From NCBI GenBank assembly GCA_018396615.1, contig JAGTQT010000009.1, positions 22,440-39,857 of the forward strand: a stretch of 17,418 nucleotides of DNA, written 5' to 3'. Position 1 is the stretch's first letter. The number at the start of each line of letters is the position of its first letter. Of this stretch, positions 14,468 through 17,418 are shown one piece after another. The notes under the pieces were generated by a model. That model worked only from the letters and a program-made list of their open reading frames with translations. It ran no database searches and had not been told where the DNA came from. The translations under genes were made by a program, and so were the position numbers. Origin of the DNA: Candidatus Bathyarchaeota archaeon (lineage in GTDB: Archaea; Thermoproteota; Bathyarchaeia; Bathyarchaeales; Bathycorpusculaceae).

Positions 14468-14857
14468 TTATTTTTTAGGGATGAATTTCACGTCTGCCAC
14501 AAAATCCACCATATAAATTGGCATTCCGCGGCTATCAAATTTGCTGGTTCGCCTGACTCGTATTGGTGAATTTCTAACCTTCAAAAGAATGCCGCCATCA
14601 AGTCTATACGCATTCCATGACTCAGTAATCGTTTCAAAATCCATCTCATCCTTAACAACGGAAGATTCAAGTTCTTGAGGAGAATAACGCTGATTAGAAG
14701 GTTCTCCAATCAAATTTCGTGGCGCTACAACACCAACAACGTTACTCGACTGAAACTCAAAACCAACTTTAATTCCCTTCTCTGTTCTTGCCTTTTTTAT
14801 TTTCTCTTCGAAGTCTTTTTCTGCAAATGCATTAATCAGCACAAACTTGGTTTTGAG
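14468..14857 (-). pseudogene. Truncated copy of the 170-aa gene
   Basis: This frame encodes residues 42-170 of the protein at 15207-15719, identical in sequence, but lacks the first 41 residues, including the first W-N-x-Y-R-L motif. It was created by the tandem duplication. A GTG could start a 124-aa product. It lies directly upstream of the intact restriction-modification start (14436). Confidence 0.85.
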
Positions 14858-14865
14858 TTTCAGTC

Positions 14866-15175
14866 AGGGCGCACCAGAATAAAGAGCATACCACAAAGCC
14901 TGATCAATAACAACCCGACTCGTCGGCATAATATTCGAAACAGCCCGATAATACCCTCTCTCCTCATACTTCCTCTTCGTTTCAATAATCAGCAGAGGCT
15001 TCTTACCCTCAGCCAAAACAACAGCAACATCAGCACGACGTCCATTCACAGGATACTGAGTCTTAGGCTCATCAAACCTAACACCCTCAACAGTGAAGCC
15101 TCTCTTCTCCAAAACACTAAAAATATAATGATGAAGCTTACTCTCGACCTCAGCCTCTCGACTTGTCAAACCCAA
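14866..15175 (-). pseudogene. N-terminal fragment of the restriction-modification gene
   Basis: From a TTG at 15175, 103 residues identical to the N-terminus of the enzyme are encoded and stop at a TGA created at the duplication junction (14864-14866). D49, E65 and K67 of the nuclease motif are all included, but the methylase is absent. If translated it would be a lone truncated nuclease domain; stability is doubtful. Confidence 0.85.
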
Positions 15176-15206
15176 ACACTCATCAAGAAATCAACATTAA
15201 GTGCTT

Positions 15207-15719
15207 TTATTTTTTAGGGATGAATTTCACGTCTGCCACAAAATCCACCATATAAATTGGCATTCCGCGGCTATCAAATTTGCTGGTTCGCCTGACTCGT
15301 ATTGGTGAATTTCTAACCTTCAAAAGAATGCCGCCATCAAGTCTATACGCATTCCATGACTCAGTAATCGTTTCAAAATCCATCTCATCCTTAACAACGG
15401 AAGATTCAAGTTCTTGAGGAGAATAACGCTGATTAGAAGGTTCTCCAATCAAATTTCGTGGCGCTACAACACCAACAACGTTACTCGACTGAAACTCAAA
15501 ACCAACTTTAATTCCCTTCTCTGTTCTTGCCTTTTTTATTTTCTCTTCGAAGTCTTTTTCTGCAAATGCATTAATCAGCACAAACTTGGTTTTGAGAATG
15601 GCATCATCCTCAAGTCTGTATTTATTCCAGACTTCTTTTTCAACCTCGAACTCGATTGGTTTGAAATCTATCAATGATTTTTTGGTTGTGTCCAAATCAA
15701 CTTTGGTTTCCATGTTCAT
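15207..15719 (-). CDS. Unknown protein with an internal repeat, upstream of the restriction-modification gene
   Basis: The 170-aa protein has two copies of a beta-type motif: residues 25-50 with EVWNKYRLEDDAILKTKFVL and residues 116-140 with ESWNAYRLDGGILLKVRNSP. They share W-N-x-Y-R-L-x-D and I-L-K (W31/Y34 and W122/Y125). The second is followed by a strand pair FDSRGMPIYMVDFVADVKF. I do not recognise a named family. The ATG overlaps the stop of the upstream regulator by 4 bases, and the restriction-modification gene lies downstream on the same strand, so the three look like one operon. A role linked to restriction-modification (control or specificity) is inferred from position alone. Confidence 0.75.
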   Translation of the reverse strand: MNMETKVDLDTTKKSLIDFKPIEFEVEKEVWNKYRLEDDAILKTKFVLINAFAEKDFEEKIKKARTEKGIKVGFEFQSSNVVGVVAPRNLIGEPSNQRYSPQELESSVVKDEMDFETITESWNAYRLDGGILLKVRNSPIRVRRTSKFDSRGMPIYMVDFVADVKFIPKK

Positions 15720-16516
15720 CTTACCTCTACTGGTATTTTGAGGCGTTCTCTACAAGGCTCCGAACTTGTTGCTGTTAAGATTTTATCTTCCAGTTTTTTG
15801 CGTAGTGCTGCATAAAGTGTTTGTGAAGAAGATCGTATTTCCTTTGCCTTACCCAAATAATCAAACAGTGGATTGTAAGAAGAAACTCCCTCTATTTCGA
15901 GCTTCATTCTGTAATAGGTTACCTCGTGTTTGGTCTCCTCTGGATATATCGGTGGCAATTTGACCGGTAAAATTGATTCGACGCTAACCAAAACGCAATT
16001 TCCAATCGTTGACAAGCTAATATCAGAATTGTCCAATTGATAGAAACGTGCAAACTTTTCAGGAAGTTTCAAAACTATATTCTCATCGCTTATTTCAATG
16101 GAAACACATTCTTTAAAGAAGGCTTTTTTATCCCACTCAGCAATCTCTTTGTACGAAATGCCAATGGTTGAACGAGACAAAGCATACACAATAGCGCTAT
16201 CCTGCCACACTTCATAATCCACCATTTCCTTCGGAATTTCAACAATTTCCGGCGACTTTACTAAATACTCTAACGGAAAAACCATCTTCACCAACATACC
16301 TCTCCTAAGGCAATGTTTCACAGAAGCCTTTCCCCTTAAAACCAAACGATTTACACTTCCATCAACTTTCCCATTCGTCCATCCAAGTCTGTCAGCAATC
16401 TCAGAAACAGTCAATCCAGGCTTCTTCATAATCTCCTCTAAGACAATCGAATCAGTCAGTTCGCCTCTCACATGCATAGCAACAGGCGCCCCAGATATTC
16501 GTCTCTTCCTACTCAT
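15716..16516 (-). CDS. Winged-helix-like DNA-binding protein heading the restriction-modification operon
   Basis: From ATG 16516 the product is 266 aa starting MSRKRRISGAP. Residues ~20-65 (DSIVLEEIMKKPGLTVSEIADRLGWTNGKVDGSVNRLVLRGKA) are a clear winged helix-turn-helix. The remainder has no known domain; it is mixed alpha/beta with FYQLDNSDISLSTIGNCVLVSVESILPVKLPP and a helical end. An ATG 11 codons earlier (16549) is also in frame, but it would fall at or upstream of the likely transcription start, so the shorter start is preferred. It overlaps the next gene by 4 bases. It may act as a controller of the restriction genes, binding the palindrome just upstream. Confidence 0.75.
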   Translation of the reverse strand: MSRKRRISGAPVAMHVRGELTDSIVLEEIMKKPGLTVSEIADRLGWTNGKVDGSVNRLVLRGKASVKHCLRRGMLVKMVFPLEYLVKSPEIVEIPKEMVDYEVWQDSAIVYALSRSTIGISYKEIAEWDKKAFFKECVSIEISDENIVLKLPEKFARFYQLDNSDISLSTIGNCVLVSVESILPVKLPPIYPEETKHEVTYYRMKLEIEGVSSYNPLFDYLGKAKEIRSSSQTLYAALRKKLEDKILTATSSEPCRERLKIPVEVR

Positions 16517-16558
16517 ATTATCACGCATATAGTATAGCATTATGCACACGCTAATAAG

Positions 16559-16578
16559 CGTTTAGAAGCTTCCAAACG
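16559..16578. promoter_or_regulatory. 20-bp palindrome between divergent genes (candidate operator)
   Basis: CGTTTAGAAGCTTCCAAACG differs from its own reverse complement at only one pair of positions. It lies between an AT-rich box for the leftward regulator (CTTATTAG on the complement, 16551-16558, ~35 bases before ATG 16516) and one for the rightward gene (TAAATTAATATT from ~16583, ~30 bases before ATG 16619). A dimeric regulator bound here could block both. The binding protein is not shown. Confidence 0.55.
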
Positions 16579-16618
16579 ATTTCTAAATTAATATTAAGAA
16601 TCCACATAGCAATACCGT

Positions 16619-16867
16619 ATGTCAAAGAGAGTAGAATTAAGCCCCACTGCCTACAAATGGATGCTCAGACACCGTTTTATCTCAGAAGAAGCCCTAATAG
16701 GAATAGTCCTTCACTGCCCTCTTGAAGAACGAAAGTATATTGGCAAAAACAAATTTCAAGTATTGTTCAAAAAAAGAAAGAACAAAAAATTCGTAGAGAT
16801 AATGCTATGGGTGGAGGAAAGACAAGAAATATTTTGCATTCAAAAGATACACTCAACAAGAGTATAA
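16619..16867 (+). CDS. Small protein, DUF4258/BrnT-like by appearance
   Basis: The 82-aa basic protein reads as a helix followed by strands: SPTAYKWMLRHRFISEEALI, then VLHCPLEERKYIGKNKFQVLF, KKFVEIMLWVEER and EIFCIQKIHSTRV. The order (helix with an R-x-I-S-x-E-x-x-I-type segment, then a beta sheet ending in a hydrophobic strand) resembles the DUF4258/BrnT group, RelE-like folds sometimes acting as mRNA-cleaving toxins. Catalytic residues cannot be confirmed. It is divergent from the winged-helix gene, sharing the palindrome region, and its ATG is only a few bases from the expected transcription start, so the message may be nearly leaderless. A toxin role is conjecture. Confidence 0.55.
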   Translation: MSKRVELSPTAYKWMLRHRFISEEALIGIVLHCPLEERKYIGKNKFQVLFKKRKNKKFVEIMLWVEERQEIFCIQKIHSTRV

Positions 16868-16947
16868 TTTCATGAATGCGACTAACATTTTTACGATTCA
16901 TTTTCTCAAAAAAAGTTGACTATGAAAGTTCATGAAAATGATAACAG

Positions 16948-17301
16948 TCAATTGGGTATCGCAGCATACTCTAAGCATCTTCTTAGTAAGCTTCCAAGCT
17001 CGTTAAACTTCTTAATGATTGAAAGATTCTCGTCATAAGCAAAAACTATAGTATTCGGATATCGACTGATCCATTTATGAGGTAATAGATAGAGATCGAG
17101 AATCGCAAGCACAATCAACGTTTCGGAAAAGATCACTATATTCCTAATATATTCAACCGGATTCTTTTCATAGATCTTATTAATTCTCTTCAGCGTCTTT
17201 CTGTCAATTTTGACTTTAAGTCCCTTCTCAATCCTTCTTAAGATCAGTTTCTTGCTTGGCAATCTTATTTTTTGTACAGCTGACCTTACTCTCAATTTCA
17301 T
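16948..17301 (-). CDS. Unknown basic protein next to the right end
   Basis: The 117-aa product starts at ATG 17301. The first 45 residues are strongly basic (MKLRVRSAVQKIRLPSKKLI and on), then comes a hydrophobic stretch YIRNIVIFSETLIVLAILDLYLL (residues ~51-73) that could be a buried helix or one membrane span, followed by a mixed end. No family is recognised. It is the last gene inside the element, 72 bp from the right attachment core; in the excised circle it would lie next to the integrase 3' end. It is separated from the 82-aa gene by an 80-bp AT-rich gap with T runs and no other feature. Confidence 0.6.
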   Translation of the reverse strand: MKLRVRSAVQKIRLPSKKLILRRIEKGLKVKIDRKTLKRINKIYEKNPVEYIRNIVIFSETLIVLAILDLYLLPHKWISRYPNTIVFAYDENLSIIKKFNELGSLLRRCLEYAAIPN

Positions 17302-17372
17302 TGACGTATCTTAATTATCGAGAAAAAACAGAAAAAGTGGAATTTGCGGGAGATGTCTCAATGTTTGCTGAA

Positions 17373-17393
17373 GTTACAGCCAACACACCAGCC
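17373..17393 (+). repeat. attR core: second copy of the 21-bp repeat
   Basis: This is identical over 21 bases to 6969-6989, flanked by AA on the left and TGG on the right. There is no RNase P RNA body upstream, so this copy is the displaced 3' tail of the original target gene. Confidence 0.92.
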
Positions 17394-17418
17394 TGGAACG
17401 AAAACTTTGACGTGGCAT
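17394..17418. other. Chromosomal flank after the element
   Basis: The final 25 bases beyond the right core should be the original sequence downstream of rnpB. They are too short to assign a gene. Confidence 0.6.

Larger units (their letters stand above)
14127..15596. repeat. Tandem duplication of 739 bp with an inverted 8-base filler
   Basis: Copy A is 14127-14857 and copy B is 14866-15596, 731 bases each and apparently identical. Between them lies TTTCAGTC (14858-14865). Together with the 11 bases before it, this filler is the reverse complement of 14748-14766. Each copy holds the first 103 codons of the restriction-modification gene and codons 42-170 of the upstream 170-aa gene. The complete genes survive outside: the restriction-modification gene continues from copy A, and the 170-aa gene from copy B. 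The structure reads as a two-step template switch. Confidence 0.93.
6990..17393. mobile_element. Integrative element inserted in rnpB
   Basis: The element is 10,404 bp from one att core to the next. Evidence is the perfect 21-bp repeat at both ends, a non-coding-RNA 3' end as target, an intact tyrosine recombinase beside the left repeat, and contents unlike the flanking chromosome: small overlapping unknown genes, regulators and a restriction-modification gene. The recombinase gene is not split, so the arrangement is the pNOB8 kind rather than the SSV kind, where attP lies within the integrase gene. No replication initiator, capsid, terminase or conjugation gene is recognised, so whether it is a plasmid, virus remnant or non-autonomous island is open. 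Confidence 0.88.

Noticed and set aside
13501..14478. Rightward 325-aa frame opposite the restriction-modification gene
   Set aside because: It is rich in N, S, I, L, R and T, the composition expected from the antisense of a G/T-rich coding strand, and lies wholly over the nuclease/methylase text.
14675..15217. Rightward 180-aa frame
   Set aside because: It is the antisense frame repeated by the tandem duplication, not a separate gene.
1..17418. CRISPR array, tRNA or rRNA genes
   Set aside because: No regularly spaced short repeats, no tRNA cloverleaf ending or T-loop signature near the att sites, and no rRNA blocks were seen. This was by eye, so a degenerate or intron-bearing tRNA could be missed.

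Overview
The window looks like a chromosomal segment of an uncultivated archaeon, probably of the TACK / Bathyarchaeia type. The archaeal calls rest on a TATA-binding protein, pelota, a B-family DNA polymerase, an AK6-type kinase and an archaeal RNase P RNA; the lineage is inferred from general resemblance only. Starts are often TTG or GTG, and AT-rich TATA boxes lie 25-50 bases upstream of genes.

Bases 1-6990 are ordinary chromosomal housekeeping sequence. In order they hold: the 5' end of a B-family DNA polymerase (leftward), pelota, TBP, a nucleotidyltransferase (leftward), a TtuA/Ncs6-type tRNA thiolation enzyme, a ZIP metal transporter, a small zinc-ribbon protein (leftward), a degenerate nuclease-fold protein, an AK6-type kinase (leftward), and the RNase P RNA gene rnpB.

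Bases 6990-17393 form an integrated mobile element of 10,404 bp inserted at the 3' end of rnpB. A perfect 21-bp direct repeat marks its ends: 6969-6989, which completes rnpB, and 17373-17393, just before the window ends. A tyrosine recombinase with all six catalytic residues sits 22 bp inside the left end. It is the last gene of a leftward operon of about eight mostly tiny, overlapping genes headed by an AbrB-like regulator. Two rightward genes of unknown function leave the same promoter region, where a TATA box lies between inverted-repeat arms. The right half carries cargo: a regulator with an N-terminal winged-helix-like segment, a 170-aa protein with an internal repeat, and a single-chain restriction-modification enzyme (PD-(D/E)XK nuclease plus N6-adenine methylase). 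Beyond them are a divergent small protein with a DUF4258/BrnT-like look and one unknown gene next to the right end.

Three oddities need a check against raw reads. Pelota contains an in-frame 495-bp tandem duplication. The restriction-modification region contains a 739-bp tandem duplication whose junction carries 8 bases copied in inverted orientation. The restriction-modification gene also has a frameshift that detaches its last ~127 residues. All three could be real, or could come from amplification or assembly.

No tRNA, rRNA or CRISPR array was seen. The most notable system is the rnpB-targeting element with its compact operon of unknown small proteins.
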